In this document: positions 1 to 8,733 of the stretch, piece by piece | How the letters are laid out: every line of letters begins with the position of its first letter | How positions within the stretch are numbered: position 1 is the first letter of the stretch | Source: Salinimicrobium sediminis | GTDB lineage: Bacteria > Bacteroidota > Bacteroidia > Flavobacteriales > Flavobacteriaceae | DNA length: 64,000 bases | Assembly: GCF_900215295.1 (NCBI RefSeq) | Contig: NZ_OCMF01000001.1 | Coordinates: 248,001-312,000 of the forward strand | Direction: 5' to 3' | Made by a program: the position numbers and the translations under genes | The notes under the pieces: generated by a model | The model's database searches: none | What the model was told of the DNA's origin: nothing | What the model saw: only the letters and a program-made list of their open reading frames with translations

Positions 1-1
1 G

Positions 2-856
2 GCCTGGTTTAGAAGAACACAAAAAGGTATACAAACTGCAACCGAAGATAAAAAGGATGTACCAAAAGGATTGTGGTACAAATCTCCAACCGGAAAAATA
101 GTTGATGCAGAGCAGCTGGAGAAGAATTTTTATGTGAGTCCCGAAGACGGTTACCATGTAAGAATAGGCAGCAATGAGTACTTTAAGATCCTCTTTGACG
201 ATAATAAGTACACAGAGCTTGATAAAAATCTTTCTTCCCGTGATCCTTTAGAGTTTGAAGACACAAAAAAATACACAGACAGGCTTGAGGATGCTCAGAA
301 AAAAACAGGTTTAAAAGATGCTGTTCGTACAGCCGTTGGAAAATCCAAAGGTAAAGATCTGGTTATAGCCTGTATGGATTTTGCCTTTATTGGAGGTTCA
401 ATGGGCTCTGTAGTGGGAGAAAAGATCTCACGTGCGGCAGATTATGCTTTGGAACACAAGATCCCTTTGATGGTCATCTCTAAATCTGGGGGCGCCAGGA
501 TGATGGAAGCAGCGTACTCACTTATGCAGCTGGCAAAAACCTCGGCAAAGCTTGCCCAACTTGCAGATGCCGGCATCCCATACATTTCCCTGTGTACAGA
601 TCCTACTACAGGAGGAACTACAGCTTCATTTGCCATGCTGGGCGACATTAATATTGCTGAACCCGGAGCGTTAATTGGCTTTGCGGGCCCACGTGTAGTG
701 AAAGACACCACAGGTAAAGATCTTCCTGAAGACTTCCAGACTTCAGAGTTCCTTAAAGAACATGGGTTCCTGGATTTTATCACGAAGAGATCTGAACTTA
801 AGAACAAAGTGAATCAATATATTGATCTCATTCTTAATCAGCCAATAAGGGCTTAA
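2..856 (+). CDS. accD: Acetyl-CoA carboxylase carboxyltransferase beta subunit (5' end cut by window edge)
   Basis: AccD pairs with AccA to transfer the carboxyl group from carboxybiotin to acetyl-CoA, giving malonyl-CoA for fatty acid synthesis in the cytoplasm. The frame is open from base 2 and reads [10 protein letters not shown], the usual start of flavobacterial AccD after the initial Met. Base 1 is a g that fits the last base of ATG, so only about two bases are missing. An internal TTG at 71 is not the start. The crotonase-like body has the conserved glycine-rich stretches [11 protein letters not shown] and [17 protein letters not shown]. The N-terminal zinc ribbon found in E. coli AccD is present in outline, but its four cysteines are replaced (KSPTGK and VSPEDG instead of Cys-containing loops). 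The family call is secure. Confidence 0.95.
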   Translation, partial: AWFRRTQKGIQTATEDKKDVPKGLWYKSPTGKIVDAEQLEKNFYVSPEDGYHVRIGSNEYFKILFDDNKYTELDKNLSSRDPLEFEDTKKYTDRLEDAQKKTGLKDAVRTAVGKSKGKDLVIACMDFAFIGGSMGSVVGEKISRAADYALEHKIPLMVISKSGGARMMEAAYSLMQLAKTSAKLAQLADAGIPYISLCTDPTTGGTTASFAMLGDINIAEPGALIGFAGPRVVKDTTGKDLPEDFQTSEFLKEHGFLDFITKRSELKNKVNQYIDLILNQPIRA

Positions 857-870
857 AAAAAGCCATTTTT
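849..870 (+). terminator. Short terminator hairpin after accD
   Basis: GGCTT and AAGCC form a 5-bp stem around an A-rich loop, followed by five T. The left arm overlaps the accD stop codon. The stem is short, so this is a weak call. Confidence 0.4.
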
Positions 871-922
871 AGCTGGTAATCAGAAAAGTAAAAAATTAGC
901 CTGCTAATATTTTATAATATAT

Positions 923-930
923 TATATTTG
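923..930 (+). promoter_or_regulatory. Promoter -7 element of rpsO
   Basis: TATATTTG matches the Bacteroidota -7 consensus TAnnTTTG and lies about 55 bases before the rpsO start. No clear -33 TTG was seen at the expected distance; TTAG at 896 is the nearest candidate. Confidence 0.6.
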
Positions 931-983
931 CGCCCTGGCAGAAAAACTGCCAATACATAAAAATCATTAAAATTAATATTGGA

Positions 984-1253
984 ATGTATTTGACTAAAGA
1001 AGCAAAAGAAGAACTTTTTGCAAAACACGGTAAAGGGAAGAACGATACAGGATCAGCCGAAGGACAGATCGCATTGTTCACTCACCGTATTGAACATTTG
1101 ACTCAGCACTTAAAGAACAATCGTCAGGATTTTAATACAGAGCGGTCACTGGTAAAATTGGTAGGTAAGAGAAGGAGCCTGCTGGATTATTTAATGAAGA
1201 AGGATATCTTGAGATATCGTGCGATCGTTAAAGAATTAGGATTAAGAAAATAA
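984..1253 (+). CDS. rpsO: 30S ribosomal protein S15
   Basis: S15 is an 89-residue primary 16S rRNA-binding protein that starts assembly of the platform of the small subunit. The whole family length is covered, with the conserved DTGSAEGQIALFTHRI and GKRRSLLDYL segments that contact rRNA. It starts at ATG 984 after a TAnnTTTG promoter and ends at a strong terminator. pnp follows on the same strand, the conserved rpsO-pnp order of many bacteria. In E. coli, S15 also represses its own translation through an mRNA structure; no such structure was identified here. Confidence 0.97.
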   Translation: MYLTKEAKEELFAKHGKGKNDTGSAEGQIALFTHRIEHLTQHLKNNRQDFNTERSLVKLVGKRRSLLDYLMKKDILRYRAIVKELGLRK

Positions 1254-1254
1254 G

Positions 1255-1284
1255 AAAAAAGGGGCTCTTGCGGCCCCTTTTTTT
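1255..1284 (+). terminator. Rho-independent terminator of rpsO
   Basis: GGGGC (1261-1265) pairs with GCCCC (1273-1277) around a 7-base loop. The stem is flanked by an A run before and seven T after. It sits directly behind the rpsO stop. Confidence 0.85.
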
Positions 1285-1558
1285 ATACCATTCTTCGAAA
1301 GAAACAGCTTTTTAAAAAATTTATCCTTGATTTTTCTGTTTCCGGAAAAATTCTGTGTAATTTTTACCTGAAATAATTTTGTTTAAAAAGCTCATTTTTG
1401 TCACCTGTGTTTTTTGACTCAGTTAGTGAGAAAACAAAAGGCAGTTTTTCATTGGTCTTCACAACCCACAACAACAACACAACCTGTCCCGTTCAGACTT
1501 AACGGGAGACCATTGTTTAACCAACCTGCAATGAGCAGGAAGTAGAATTAAAAAATTT
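1285..1558 (+). promoter_or_regulatory. pnp leader region with promoter and hairpin
   Basis: This gap holds a TAnnTTTG element (TAATTTTG, 1374-1381) that may drive pnp, leaving a leader of about 175 bases. In the leader, CCCGTT (1488-1493) pairs with AACGGG (1501-1506) around a 7-base loop, 53 bases before the pnp ATG. In E. coli the pnp leader forms a hairpin cut by RNase III and used for autocontrol; whether this smaller hairpin has any such role is inference. No gene was seen here. Confidence 0.45.
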
Positions 1559-3802
1559 ATGATTCCAAAGACTTTTAAAGAGGTCATCGAGCTTGGAGAT
1601 GGTAGAACCATTTCTATCGAGACCGGTAAATTAGCAAAACAGGCCCATGGTTCTGTTGTTGTTCAAATGGGTGATGCCATGTTGCTTTGTACGGTAGTTT
1701 CCAACTACACCAAAAGTACAGCCGACTTTTTCCCGTTAACAGTAGATTACAGAGAAAAATTTGCAGCCGCAGGTAGGTACCCTGGTGGATTCTTCAAGAG
1801 AGAAGCACGCCCAAGCGACGGTGAAGTTCTTGTAATGAGGATCGTTGACCGTGTATTGCGTCCGCTTTTCCCATCAGACTATCGTTATGAAACCCAGGTG
1901 ATGATCCAGCTGATGTCTCACGATGAGGAAGTAATGCCCGATGCTCTTGCAGGATTGGCAGCTTCAGCAGCGATCCAGCTTTCAGATATTCCATTTGAAA
2001 CGGCAATTTCTGAAGCCCGTGTAGGAAGGATCAACGGAGAATTCGTGATCAATCCAAGCCGCAGCCAGCTTGCAGAATCTGACATTGATATGATCATTGG
2101 AGCTTCTGCCGATTCTGTAATGATGGTAGAAGGTGAAATGAAAGAGATCAGTGAAGAAGAAATGGCCGAAGCTATTAAATTCGCTCATGAAGCCATTAAA
2201 AAACAGATCGAGGCTCAGAATAAATTAGCCGATACTGTTGGAAGAAAACAGGTAAGGGAATATGCTGTTGCTGAATCTGATGAAGATCTTTTTGCCAAAG
2301 TTCGAGAAGCTGCTTATCAAAAAATTTATGACATCGCGAAAGGTGCTCACAGCAAACATGAGCGTAGCGATGCATTTTCAGCAGTAAAGGATGAAGTTCT
2401 TGAAATGTTTTCTGAAGAGGAACTTGAGGAAAAGAAAGATCTTATTAAGAGCTACTTCAACAAGGTTGAAAAAGAAGCCGTAAGGGAATTGACCCTGGCT
2501 GAAGGTTTACGACTTGACGGTAGAAAAACCAATGAAATTCGTCCTATCTGGTGCGAGATCGACTATCTCCCATCTGTTCATGGATCTTCAATCTTCACAA
2601 GAGGGGAAACTCAGGCACTTGCCACAGTAACCTTAGGTACTTCGAGAGAGGCCAACATGATCGATATGCCTACCCACCAGGGTGAGGAAACTTTCTATTT
2701 GCATTATAATTTCCCTCCTTTTAGTACAGGTGAGGCTTATCCTATTCGCGGGACTTCCCGAAGAGAGATTGGTCACGGAAACCTGGCTCAAAGAGGTCTT
2801 AAAAATATGATACCTGAGGATTGCCCGTATACTATCAGAATTGTTTCTGAAGTACTGGAATCTAATGGTTCTTCTTCTATGGCGACTGTTTGTGCCGGTA
2901 CTATGGCATTGATGGATGCAGGGATTCAAATGAAGAAGCCGGTATCTGGTATTGCAATGGGATTGATCTCTGACGGAGATCGCTACGCAGTACTTTCAGA
3001 CATTCTTGGAGACGAAGATCACCTGGGAGACATGGATTTCAAAGTAACCGGAACTGCAGATGGTATCACTGCATGTCAAATGGATATCAAGGTAAAAGGT
3101 TTACCATATGAGATCCTTGTAAAGGCACTAAAACAGGCAAGAGATGGACGTCTTCACATTCTGGATAAATTGACTGAAACAATTGCACAACCAAATGCAA
3201 ATGTGAAAGCTCATGCTCCAAAAATGGAAAAAGTGGAGATTCCCGGAGAGTTCATTGGTGCTGTTATTGGACCTGGTGGAAAAGTGATCCAGGAAATGCA
3301 GAAGGAAACCGGAACTACCATTGTGATAGAAGAGGTTGAAGAAATGGGTGTGATCGAAATTCTTGGTGTAAATCAGGAAATGATCGACGAAGTCAAAAAG
3401 CGTATAAAGGCTATTACTTTTAAACCTGAAGTTGGAAAAGTATACGAAGTTAAAGTTGTCAAGATGCTTGATTTTGGAGCTGTAGTTGAATATACTCAGG
3501 CAAAAGGCAATGAAGTTCTTTTACATGTTTCTGAACTTGCGTGGGAACGTACAGAAAATGTTTCTGATGTTGTGAAAATGGGCGACGTATTTGAGGTTAA
3601 ATACCTGGGTATTGATCCAAAGACAAGAAAGCCTAAAGTCTCCAGAAAGGCTATTTTAGAGAAGCCTGAAGGTTATTCTCCCAGACCTCCAAGAGATAGT
3701 AATCGTGACAACAACCGTGACGGCGGTAGAAGAGACAGCCGTGACAACCGTGGCCGCGATGATCGATCAAGAGGAAACAGAGACAGAAATGACAGGAATT
3801 AA
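1559..3802 (+). CDS. pnp: Polyribonucleotide nucleotidyltransferase (PNPase)
   Basis: PNPase degrades RNA from the 3' end by phosphorolysis and can add 3' tails; it acts as a trimer. At 747 residues it has the full order: RNase PH domain 1 (about 10-145), a helical linker, RNase PH domain 2 (about 320-540, with [15 protein letters not shown]), a KH domain (about 555-615, GxxG motif IGPGGKVIQ) and an S1 domain (about 622-693). The last 45 residues form an Arg/Asp/Asn-rich disordered tail, seen in many Bacteroidota RNA-binding proteins, which may bind RNA or partners (inference). It lies behind rpsO with its own leader and a strong terminator. Confidence 0.97.
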   Translation: MIPKTFKEVIELGDGRTISIETGKLAKQAHGSVVVQMGDAMLLCTVVSNYTKSTADFFPLTVDYREKFAAAGRYPGGFFKREARPSDGEVLVMRIVDRVLRPLFPSDYRYETQVMIQLMSHDEEVMPDALAGLAASAAIQLSDIPFETAISEARVGRINGEFVINPSRSQLAESDIDMIIGASADSVMMVEGEMKEISEEEMAEAIKFAHEAIKKQIEAQNKLADTVGRKQVREYAVAESDEDLFAKVREAAYQKIYDIAKGAHSKHERSDAFSAVKDEVLEMFSEEELEEKKDLIKSYFNKVEKEAVRELTLAEGLRLDGRKTNEIRPIWCEIDYLPSVHGSSIFTRGETQALATVTLGTSREANMIDMPTHQGEETFYLHYNFPPFSTGEAYPIRGTSRREIGHGNLAQRGLKNMIPEDCPYTIRIVSEVLESNGSSSMATVCAGTMALMDAGIQMKKPVSGIAMGLISDGDRYAVLSDILGDEDHLGDMDFKVTGTADGITACQMDIKVKGLPYEILVKALKQARDGRLHILDKLTETIAQPNANVKAHAPKMEKVEIPGEFIGAVIGPGGKVIQEMQKETGTTIVIEEVEEMGVIEILGVNQEMIDEVKKRIKAITFKPEVGKVYEVKVVKMLDFGAVVEYTQAKGNEVLLHVSELAWERTENVSDVVKMGDVFEVKYLGIDPKTRKPKVSRKAILEKPEGYSPRPPRDSNRDNNRDGGRRDSRDNRGRDDRSRGNRDRNDRN

Positions 3803-3825
3803 TTTTCTGACATAAAATGTTAGCT

Positions 3826-3858
3826 AAAGCCCTGCCTTCCCGGTGGGGCTTTTTTTTT
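3826..3858 (+). terminator. Rho-independent terminator of pnp
   Basis: AAAGCCC (3826-3832) pairs with GGGCTTT (3846-3852), and the T run continues to 3858. It lies 24 bases after the pnp stop. Confidence 0.85.
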
Positions 3859-3908
3859 GCTGAATCTCAATGTCTTAGCACTTTCCCGAGAATTTTTGTG
3901 AAATTTTC

Positions 3909-3939
3909 TTTGTACTTATTTAGATTGAATCTACATTTG
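3909..3939 (+). promoter_or_regulatory. Promoter and palindromic operator of the TonB receptor gene
   Basis: A TTTG -33 element (3909-3912) and a TACATTTG -7 element (3932-3939) are separated by 19 bases, a textbook Bacteroidota promoter. A perfect 6-1-6 inverted repeat, TAGATT-g-AATCTA (3921-3933), lies in the spacer and touches the -7 element. Its position suits a repressor. Since the gene downstream encodes a siderophore-type receptor, an iron regulator (Fur or DtxR type) is the natural guess, but the regulator is not shown by the sequence. Confidence 0.65.
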
Positions 3940-3972
3940 CACCTTATTTTTAATCAATCCAAATAAAAACCA

Positions 3973-6315
3973 ATGAGAATTTTTAATCTTCTTTGTTTTA
4001 TGCTGCTGGGAGTAATGGCTTCAGCTCAAACAGCTGCCATTAAAGGAACTGTTTCAGGAGCACAGAATGAAGAAGTCCCCTACGCCGTCGTTAGCCTTGA
4101 AGAACCAGGTAAAACAACCACTACAGACGTTAACGGAAAATTTAATATTTTAGATCTTACTCCAGGAAGTTACACGCTGACTGTTTCCTCTCCCGGATAT
4201 ACTACAGCTGTTGAAAAGATCAACCTTTCAGCGGGAGAGATCAGGATCCTCAATATTCAGCTTGAAGAAGAACTGAAAACTTTGGCCGAAGTGATGATCA
4301 CCACCAATCGTCGGGTAGAGACGCTTGATGAAGTTCCTTCTTCAGTTTCAGTTTTGGGTCAGCGGGAGATCCAGCGCCTTAATCTTACCAGTAACTCTAT
4401 TGCCGATGTAATGAATGAGGTACCAGGACTTGCCCTTAGTACCAGCCAAACAAGCAGTACAGGACAAACACTTAGGGGCAGGAACATGCTCGTGCTTATC
4501 GACGGGATCCCACAATCTACTCCCCTGCGCAACGGAAGCCGCGATGTAAACACCATAGATCCTAATGTAATCGAAAGAATTGAGATCATTAAGGGTGCAA
4601 CTGCCATTTATGGTAATGGTGCCGATGGCGGGATCATCAATTATATCACCAAAAAACCAAAAGCCACCGGAAAACTTGAAAGCACTACTGAATTGAGTAG
4701 CGGCTTATCTCTTGTCAATCCCGAACATACCTTAAGCTCAAAATTATCCCAAACATTCTCCGGCCAAACAGGCAAACTTGGCTATGTCGCCAACGGAAGC
4801 TTTGGTCAAACCGGAATTTTCAGAGACGCTAACGCAGAAGTTATTTCTCCTTCCTATGGTCTAGGAGAAACAAATCAATACAATTTCTTCGGGAAATTGA
4901 ATTATAAACTTGCCTTTGATCATGATCTTGAGTTGATGTATAACTACTTCAGCAGCAATCAGGACAGTGAATATACCAACCTCCCGGGGGTCTATGGAGA
5001 GCGTCCGGCTATTGGGGTAATTGGAGAAGAACCCGGTGTTGACCAGGGAAACCGCTACAATCACAACGGCCAGCTTACCTATAATGTTTACAGGTTGTTT
5101 GGCGAAACAGATTTTAACGCGAACCTTTATTTCCAGGATTTTAAAACCGTATATGCTTTTTCTCCTTTCTTCTTCAACGCCGAAACCGGTTATGACGGAG
5201 GTCAATCCATGATCGAATCGGACAAAATGGGTCTAAGAGCTAATTTTAGAACTCCGTATGCTTTAGGTTCGGAGATTTCAGGAGATATTCTTTATGGAAT
5301 TGACATTTTGAACGACGTCACTTCTCAGCACCTGGTGGATGGCCGTCTTTGGGTTCCGGAAGTTGACATGAAGAACTTTGCGCCATACGCTCAATTTAAA
5401 GCTCTATACCAGGATTTTGTTCTTAAGGCCGGAATCAGGTTTGAGAACATCAATATTGACATTCCTGATTATACCACAATTTACATAGTGCCTAATGGAG
5501 GTACTCCACAAGGAAACGTTCCTGTGGAAGGTGGAGAATTAAAATATGATGCTACAACCTTTAACGCCGGTTTGCGATACAACCGCTGGGAACTGTTTAA
5601 GCCTTTTGTAAGCTTTTCTCAAAGTTTCTCTATTGCCGATCTTGGCCGTACGTTGCGTAGTGCAACAGAGAACACTGTAGGACAAATAGCTTCTGAAGCT
5701 GTTATTGCAAACAATTATGAAGTTGGTTTTAACAGCTACTTCGGAAATACTTCCCTTAGCGGAGCCTACTTTATAAGCACTTCGGAACTGGGTGCTACTT
5801 ACCTCGAAGTAAATGGAATTTTCCAGATCGCACGTCAGCCTGAAAAAGTGTATGGTTATGAACTCGCTCTGGACACAAAGCTGCTTGAAAATCTCACTTT
5901 TGGCACCTCTGTATCTTACATAGAAGGCAAGTTAGATTCAGGTGATGATGGCTCTTACGATCGTTATATGAATGGGGATCGTATTCCTCCTGTTAAAATA
6001 GCTTCTTATCTCAATTATGGTTTATCGAACAAACTCAATCTTCGTCTGTCTCACATCTACAGCGGAGAAAGAAAAAAATTCGACCCCCGAGCCAACGGCA
6101 CCTATGTTTATGGACAAGGTCCTGTTGATGCTTTCAATCTTGTTAACTTAACAGCAAATTATCAGCTATCAACAAATACCGGACTTAGCCTTGGGGTACA
6201 GAACCTTCTAAATGAAGATTATTACCTGCCTATTTCTCAATGGGATGCAAGACCCGACAATTACATAAAAGGAAACGGAGCCCGAATGAACCTGGCTCTT
6301 AAAGTTCAGTTATAA
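3973..6315 (+). CDS. TonB-dependent siderophore-type receptor
   Basis: This is an outer-membrane receptor that imports a ligand, most likely a ferric siderophore, with energy from TonB-ExbBD. It has 780 residues: a signal peptide (to about residue 19, MASAQ), a CarboxypepD_reg-like beta-sandwich (about 22-105) typical of Bacteroidota receptors, a plug domain (about 110-230, with LRGRNMLVLIDGIPQ and IERIEIIKGATAIYGNGADGG), then a 22-strand-type barrel. The C-terminal TonB-receptor pattern LSLGVQNLLNEDYY is present. The next gene encodes a PepSY membrane protein of the kind linked to ferric-siderophore reduction, which supports an iron role. The exact ligand cannot be told. Confidence 0.88.
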   Translation: MRIFNLLCFMLLGVMASAQTAAIKGTVSGAQNEEVPYAVVSLEEPGKTTTTDVNGKFNILDLTPGSYTLTVSSPGYTTAVEKINLSAGEIRILNIQLEEELKTLAEVMITTNRRVETLDEVPSSVSVLGQREIQRLNLTSNSIADVMNEVPGLALSTSQTSSTGQTLRGRNMLVLIDGIPQSTPLRNGSRDVNTIDPNVIERIEIIKGATAIYGNGADGGIINYITKKPKATGKLESTTELSSGLSLVNPEHTLSSKLSQTFSGQTGKLGYVANGSFGQTGIFRDANAEVISPSYGLGETNQYNFFGKLNYKLAFDHDLELMYNYFSSNQDSEYTNLPGVYGERPAIGVIGEEPGVDQGNRYNHNGQLTYNVYRLFGETDFNANLYFQDFKTVYAFSPFFFNAETGYDGGQSMIESDKMGLRANFRTPYALGSEISGDILYGIDILNDVTSQHLVDGRLWVPEVDMKNFAPYAQFKALYQDFVLKAGIRFENINIDIPDYTTIYIVPNGGTPQGNVPVEGGELKYDATTFNAGLRYNRWELFKPFVSFSQSFSIADLGRTLRSATENTVGQIASEAVIANNYEVGFNSYFGNTSLSGAYFISTSELGATYLEVNGIFQIARQPEKVYGYELALDTKLLENLTFGTSVSYIEGKLDSGDDGSYDRYMNGDRIPPVKIASYLNYGLSNKLNLRLSHIYSGERKKFDPRANGTYVYGQGPVDAFNLVNLTANYQLSTNTGLSLGVQNLLNEDYYLPISQWDARPDNYIKGNGARMNLALKVQL

Positions 6316-6325
6316 AATAAAATAG

Positions 6326-6354
6326 GGCAGCTATGTCAAACATAGCTGCCTTTT
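6326..6354 (+). terminator. Strong hairpin between the receptor and PepSY genes
   Basis: GGCAGCTATG (6326-6335) pairs perfectly with CATAGCTGCC (6341-6350) around a 5-base loop, followed by four T. It ends only 8 bases before the ATG of the next gene, so it can act as a partial terminator and may also affect initiation there. Confidence 0.7.
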
Positions 6355-6358
6355 CCAT

Positions 6359-7429
6359 ATGAATAACAGGGATATCCTAAAATATCATTCCTACGCCGGA
6401 TTTATCGTCGGGCTTTTCCTCGTGATCATGGGAATTTCAGGCGCGATCCTGGTGTTTCAGCATGATATTGAAGATTATCAGTGGAAGGAATATTCAAAAA
6501 TACAGGATTACAGTGGTCGAAACATCGATAGAGGAATAAAGGCTATTCAGGAACGATATCCCGATTGGGACACCCGCCTGATGCATTTTGAAGAAAATGA
6601 GGCTCTGATCTTCAATCTTCGGAAACCAACGGAGCGGCTATTTGTTTTCGTACATCCTTCTACGGGAGAGATTATTAAAGAGATCAACGAATTGACCACT
6701 TTTACGCGTTGGTTGCTGAAGTTCCATTACTCATTCCAGGCCGGTCCTGCCGGAAGGATTTTGGTATTCGTCATTGGCATCATCTTTTTGTTTTCCTTAT
6801 TAACCGGGATCTATCTCTACCGGAAAAGCGTCATTAAGACGCTATTTTGCAGCACCCGTTTGAACCTGAAGACAAAACGCACGCTCTACTCCTCTTTGCA
6901 TCGAATTATTGGCACCTGGGCATTGTTGTTCAACCTGGTTCTGGTCATCACCGGTATATTTCTTGCCTGGACCGTAGCTGCTTCGGGATTGAAACCTCCC
7001 GCCGCGCCTCAAACCCCTGCTGTTGATGCGCCGGTTGAGCACCTGCTAATCCAAATTGAGCAGCAATTTCCTGACTTTACCCCCACATACATAAGGCTTC
7101 CCCTAAATTCAGAAGGAAGTCTCACGGTTTATGGCCTTTTTGATGACGATGCATTTTATTACTCTGAATTCTACAACAGCATTAGGGCAAATTTTAATTC
7201 AGGAGAAATTACGGGAGTAACCCGGGTTCAGGAAGCAGATCTTAAAACCAAACTTTCCAGCACTCTTATCCCGCTTCATTTTGGGCAATATGGCGGCATC
7301 TGGACCAAAATATTGTACTGTTTAGTAGGTCTTTCGGGACCCTTTTTATCTATCACCGGCTTTCTAATTTGGCGGCAGGGAAAACCTGTAAAAAAACGCC
7401 GGAAGAAAAAAGTTTTTCATTATCTTTAA
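6359..7429 (+). CDS. PepSY-associated membrane protein, probable siderophore reductase family
   Basis: The 356-residue protein has the PepSY-associated TM architecture: a first TM with the signature YHSYAGFIVGLFLVIMGISG, a periplasmic domain, a second TM (about 137-157), a third at HRIIGTWALLFNLVLVITG, a second periplasmic part and a last TM near 325-345, ending in a basic tail. Members such as PiuB/FsrB-like proteins sit beside siderophore receptors and are thought to help release iron by reduction in the inner membrane. Conserved His in the first and third TM could bind haem. The ATG at 6359 fits the family start but lies just behind a strong hairpin. Function is inferred from family and context. 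Confidence 0.75.
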   Translation: MNNRDILKYHSYAGFIVGLFLVIMGISGAILVFQHDIEDYQWKEYSKIQDYSGRNIDRGIKAIQERYPDWDTRLMHFEENEALIFNLRKPTERLFVFVHPSTGEIIKEINELTTFTRWLLKFHYSFQAGPAGRILVFVIGIIFLFSLLTGIYLYRKSVIKTLFCSTRLNLKTKRTLYSSLHRIIGTWALLFNLVLVITGIFLAWTVAASGLKPPAAPQTPAVDAPVEHLLIQIEQQFPDFTPTYIRLPLNSEGSLTVYGLFDDDAFYYSEFYNSIRANFNSGEITGVTRVQEADLKTKLSSTLIPLHFGQYGGIWTKILYCLVGLSGPFLSITGFLIWRQGKPVKKRRKKKVFHYL

Positions 7430-7493
7430 ATCTTGTAACATTTTCAACCCTTCTTACGTATAACTACTACAAGAGTTATTCTAATTAAAATCC

Positions 7494-7500
7494 AAGGAGA
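7494..7500 (+). promoter_or_regulatory. Shine-Dalgarno sequence of rpoD
   Basis: AAGGAGA lies 6 bases before the rpoD ATG. Most genes in this window lack such a site, as usual in Bacteroidota, so its presence before the major sigma factor gene stands out. Confidence 0.6.
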
Positions 7501-7506
7501 CGATAG

Positions 7507-8370
7507 ATGAGACAACTTAAGATTACGAAGCAGGTAACAAACCGTGAAACTGCTTCGCTGGATAAGTATTTGCAAGAAATTGGTAAAGTTGACCTAATTA
7601 CCGCCGATGAAGAGGTGGAGTTGGCGCAACGAATTAAAGCGGGTGATGACCGTGCTCTGGAGAAACTAACAAAGGCAAACCTTCGTTTTGTGGTATCTGT
7701 GGCAAAGCAATATCAAAATCAGGGATTGACCCTTCCCGACCTTATTAATGAAGGTAATTTAGGATTAATAAAAGCTGCCAAACGATTTGATGAGACCCGT
7801 GGTTTCAAATTCATATCCTATGCCGTTTGGTGGATTCGCCAGTCTATACTTCAGGCTTTGGCAGAGCAATCACGTATTGTTCGACTTCCGTTGAACAAGA
7901 TTGGCTCAATAAACAAGATCAACAAAACTTTTGCTTTCCTTGAGCAGTCACATGAGCGTCCACCAAGTGCAGAGGAAATTGCGAAAGAACTGGACATGAC
8001 CATTAATGACGTGAAGGAATCCATGAAGAATTCCGGCCGTCACGTATCCATGGATGCTCCTTTGGTAGAAGGTGAAGATTCCAACCTTTACGATGTACTT
8101 CGTTCGGGAGAATCTCCAAACCCCGATAGAGAGTTATTACATGAATCTTTACGTACAGAGATCGAGCGTGCACTTGAGACGCTTACTCCGCGTGAAGCCG
8201 ATGTGATCCGTCTTTATTTTGGCCTTGGAGACCAGCATCCAATGACTCTTGAAGAAATTGGCGAGACTTTTGATCTGACAAGAGAAAGAGTAAGACAAAT
8301 TAAAGAAAAGGCGATAAGAAGGTTGAAACACACCTCCAGAAGCAAGATCTTAAAAACATACCTGGGATAA
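7507..8370 (+). CDS. rpoD: Housekeeping RNA polymerase sigma factor (RpoD/SigA)
   Basis: This is the primary sigma factor that directs RNA polymerase to the TAnnTTTG promoters seen around the window. It has 287 residues, the short form of Bacteroidota, with no region 1.1 or large non-conserved insert. Region 1.2 begins at [15 protein letters not shown]; region 2 holds [20 protein letters not shown] and [11 protein letters not shown] (core binding and -7 recognition); region 3 spans about 135-210; region 4 ends with the helix-turn-helix [19 protein letters not shown]. It has a Shine-Dalgarno sequence and a very strong terminator, and seems to be a single-gene unit. Confidence 0.95.
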   Translation: MRQLKITKQVTNRETASLDKYLQEIGKVDLITADEEVELAQRIKAGDDRALEKLTKANLRFVVSVAKQYQNQGLTLPDLINEGNLGLIKAAKRFDETRGFKFISYAVWWIRQSILQALAEQSRIVRLPLNKIGSINKINKTFAFLEQSHERPPSAEEIAKELDMTINDVKESMKNSGRHVSMDAPLVEGEDSNLYDVLRSGESPNPDRELLHESLRTEIERALETLTPREADVIRLYFGLGDQHPMTLEEIGETFDLTRERVRQIKEKAIRRLKHTSRSKILKTYLG

Positions 8371-8425
8371 CACCCGGTAAAGAAGCAACAGCTGATTACT
8401 GTTCGTTTTTTGATTGATTGATGAA

Positions 8426-8459
8426 GAACCCGGAGCTGATTACTCCGGGTTCACCTTTT
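8426..8459 (+). terminator. Rho-independent terminator of rpoD
   Basis: GAACCCGGAG (8426-8435) pairs perfectly with CTCCGGGTTC (8443-8452) around a 7-base loop, followed by a T-rich stretch. The 10-bp stem may also stop transcription from the small minus-strand gene beside it. Confidence 0.88.
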
Positions 8460-8483
8460 ATATAGGTTCTCAATCTCTTTACA

Positions 8484-8609
8484 TTATTCCCAGGAATAGT
8501 TAATTATTCCTGTAGCAACCAAAATTATGATAATCACCAGGAATATAACTGCAATAAAACATCCCATTTTTCCGTAATTCCTTTTTTTACTTTTTTCTTC
8601 TACTTCCAT
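8484..8609 (-). CDS. Tiny single-pass membrane protein (41 residues)
   Basis: From the ATG at 8609 the frame encodes 41 residues: a charged N-terminus (MEVEEKSKKRNYGKMG), one hydrophobic segment (CFIAVIFLVIIIILVATG) and a short tail IINYSWE. The pattern of positive charges before one TM suggests a small inner-membrane protein with the N-terminus in the cytoplasm. The frame stays open upstream of this ATG, but that part overlaps the rpe promoter and gives an unlikely sequence. No family was recognised. It lies alone between rpoD and rpe, divergent from rpe. Confidence 0.5.
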   Translation of the reverse strand: MEVEEKSKKRNYGKMGCFIAVIFLVIIIILVATGIINYSWE

Positions 8610-8707
8610 AAACTTCTCTTTTAGGTTGACTATTATTCTAAAGATACAAAATCCTCCTACAGGATTTTTAGAGATTCCTGCCGGAAAGAGGTTAGCATAA
8701 TTCTTGT

Positions 8708-8715
8708 TACTTTTG
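8708..8715 (+). promoter_or_regulatory. Promoter -7 element of rpe
   Basis: TACTTTTG matches TAnnTTTG, 19 bases before the rpe ATG. It argues against the in-frame TTG at 8704 being the translation start. Confidence 0.6.
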
Positions 8716-8733
8716 CAGAGCAACAAAGACACT

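Noticed and set aside
71-856. TTG at 71 as the accD start
   Set aside because: The frame is open to base 2 and encodes the conserved [11 protein letters not shown]-terminus, so the gene is simply cut by the window edge.
8704-8733. TTG at 8704 as the rpe start
   Set aside because: It lies in the -7 promoter element; ATG 8734 matches the family start.
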